A stretch of 6,445 bases of DNA, taken from the NCBI GenBank assembly GCA_011772275.1, contig WVZU01000129.1, forward strand, positions 3,810-10,254, written 5' to 3'. Position numbers and translations under genes: made by a program. Origin of the DNA: Planctomycetales bacterium. Its GTDB lineage: Bacteria > Planctomycetota > Planctomycetia > Pirellulales > UBA7805. Under the pieces are notes generated by a model. It worked only from the letters and a program-made list of their open reading frames with translations, was not told the origin of the DNA and did no database searches. Shown here one piece after another: positions 5,999-6,445 of this stretch (its first letter is position 1; the number at the start of each line of letters is the position of its first letter).

Positions 5999-6021
5999 GA
6001 AAAACTCTTTTCGGCTCTGCC

Positions 6022-6055
6022 TTGCGCTTCGTTTGGCAGCTGCAAGCGAACGCGA
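6022..6055. other. Hairpin in spacer upstream of the kinase gene
   Basis: TTCGTTTG (6028-6035) pairs with CAAGCGAA (6043-6050) with one G-T wobble around a 7-base loop. After a bulged C (6027) the stem extends by TTGCG (6022-6026) with CGCGA (6051-6055), including a T-G pair, about 13 bp in all. No T-run follows on either strand, so it is not called a terminator. Confidence 0.4.
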
Positions 6056-6073
6056 CGGAGGAGACGCCGCGGA

Positions 6074-6096
6074 CGAAAAAAACAAAATCGATTTTT
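6074..6096. other. AT-rich palindromic patch
   Basis: In a GC-rich background this stretch holds a run of A (6076-6082) and the perfect 12-bp palindrome AAAATCGATTTT (6084-6095). It lies about 40 bases upstream of the promoter-like pair at 6133-6161, so it could be an upstream element, a bent segment or a protein binding site. Confidence 0.35.
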
Positions 6097-6132
6097 CAAT
6101 GGACAATGTCTGTTCCGTTGGTGGCGGGGTGC

Positions 6133-6161
6133 TTGCCGCGCGCGGACCAGCCCGCTAGACT
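6133..6161 (+). promoter_or_regulatory. Candidate sigma70-type promoter of the kinase gene
   Basis: TTGCCG (6133-6138), a spacer of exactly 17 bases and TAGACT (6156-6161); each hexamer matches the consensus at four of six positions. Transcription would start near 6168, giving a leader of about 58 bases before the ATG at 6226. The call is based on spacing and match only. Confidence 0.45.
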
Positions 6162-6212
6162 GCGTACGAAATTCTGATTTTCGGAAAAAGTGGGCAAAAG
6201 ATGTTACTTTGC

Positions 6213-6218
6213 GGGGAA
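6213..6218 (+). promoter_or_regulatory. Shine-Dalgarno-like sequence of the kinase gene
   Basis: GGGGAA ends 7 bases before the ATG at 6226. It is a partial match to the ribosome binding consensus, but it is the only purine-rich block near the start and supports ATG 6226 over the out-of-frame ATG at 6201, which opens only a 10-codon frame. Confidence 0.5.
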
Positions 6219-6225
6219 TTTTACC

Positions 6226-6445
6226 ATGCATGACGCTCGCCATGATGTGCTTGGCATCGGCAACGCCATTGTGGACGTGCTGTCCACCGCGGAGGACTCC
6301 TTTATCCAGCGGGAGGGGCTGACCAAGGGCTCGATGACGTTAATCGACGCGGCGCGGGCCGACAGCCTGTACGCATCCATGGGTCCGGGTCACGAGATCT
6401 CGGGGGGTTCGGCGGCGAACACGATGGTCGGCATGGCCCAGCTGG
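6226..6445 (+). CDS. PfkB-family carbohydrate/adenosine kinase (3' end outside window)
   Basis: Cytoplasmic ribokinase-fold kinase, probably of the adenosine-kinase-like branch. The first 73 residues are visible. DVLGIGNAIVDVL (7-19) is the first beta strand with the conserved substrate-contacting Asp17; GLTKGSMTLID (31-41) is typical of adenosine-kinase-like PfkB proteins; SGGSAANTMVGMAQL (59-73) is the glycine-rich, Asn-containing motif near the sugar site. The catalytic Asp and the ATP-site motif would lie downstream, outside the window, so substrate cannot be fixed. ATG 6226 is preceded by GGGGAA (6213-6218) at a normal spacing, and the family N-terminus begins within a few residues of it. 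The 757-base spacer with its own candidate promoter suggests separate transcription from the mur genes. It has no obvious role in cell-wall synthesis. Confidence 0.88.
   Translation, partial: MHDARHDVLGIGNAIVDVLSTAEDSFIQREGLTKGSMTLIDAARADSLYASMGPGHEISGGSAANTMVGMAQL

Larger units (their letters stand above)
5469..6225. other. Long non-coding spacer between murG and the kinase gene
   Basis: 757 bases without a convincing gene. Open frames on both strands cross the 24-bp palindrome and low-complexity repeats, have no recognisable domain and no ribosome binding site at their starts, so I treat them as chance. Contents in order: a 14-bp-spaced duplication (5508-5530), a second 14-bp tandem repeat (5531-5561), a hairpin (5578-5613), a 24-bp inverted repeat (5623-5702), a stem at 5880-5930, a spaced direct repeat (5962-5998), a hairpin (6022-6055), an AT-rich palindromic patch (6074-6096) and a promoter-like pair (6133-6161). 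No intrinsic terminator for murG was found. Confidence 0.7.

Noticed and set aside
5486..6106. 206-codon minus-strand frame
   Set aside because: Spans all repeats and hairpins of the spacer, low-complexity Arg/Ser-rich content, no domain recognised and no supporting start signal.

Overview
The window is a GC-rich piece of bacterial chromosome carrying, all on the + strand, a run of peptidoglycan-precursor genes: murE (5' end outside the window), murF, mraY and murG. After a long non-coding spacer comes the first part of a PfkB-family (adenosine-kinase-like) kinase gene. The gene order, the style of the MurG and MraY sequences and a characteristic long palindromic repeat suggest a planctomycete of the Pirellulales type. 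This assignment is inference from family knowledge, not a database result.

Layout. 1-1476 is murE, open at the left edge, with a DNPR motif that predicts meso-diaminopimelate addition. murF (1476-2873) overlaps the murE stop by one base and has a strong Shine-Dalgarno sequence inside the end of murE, so the two are translationally coupled. 2874-3130 is a 257-base gap that codes for nothing convincing but is densely structured: a 16-bp long-range stem enclosing two hairpins, then an 18-bp hairpin with a TTCG loop, then a textbook intrinsic terminator whose T-run ends 16 bases before the mraY start codon. This gap is the most interesting part of the window: either an undescribed small RNA or an attenuator/riboswitch-like leader controlling mraY-murG. 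mraY (3131-4270) and murG (4329-5468) follow, separated by a spacer made mostly of 14-bp tandem repeats; neither has a recognisable Shine-Dalgarno sequence.

5469-6225 (757 bases) has no convincing gene. It holds two more 14-bp-period repeats, a 24-bp perfect inverted repeat that looks like a REP/MITE-type palindrome, two further strong hairpins, an AT-rich patch and a plausible promoter for the kinase gene that starts at 6226 and runs off the right edge.

How the genes work together: MurE and MurF build the UDP-MurNAc-pentapeptide in the cytoplasm, MraY transfers phospho-MurNAc-pentapeptide to undecaprenyl phosphate (lipid I), and MurG adds GlcNAc (lipid II). The order murE-murF-mraY-murG lacks the murD and ftsW genes that normally sit between mraY and murG, and no murC, ftsQ, ftsA or ftsZ follows. 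This is a reduced dcw cluster, as expected in a lineage that makes peptidoglycan but divides without FtsZ.
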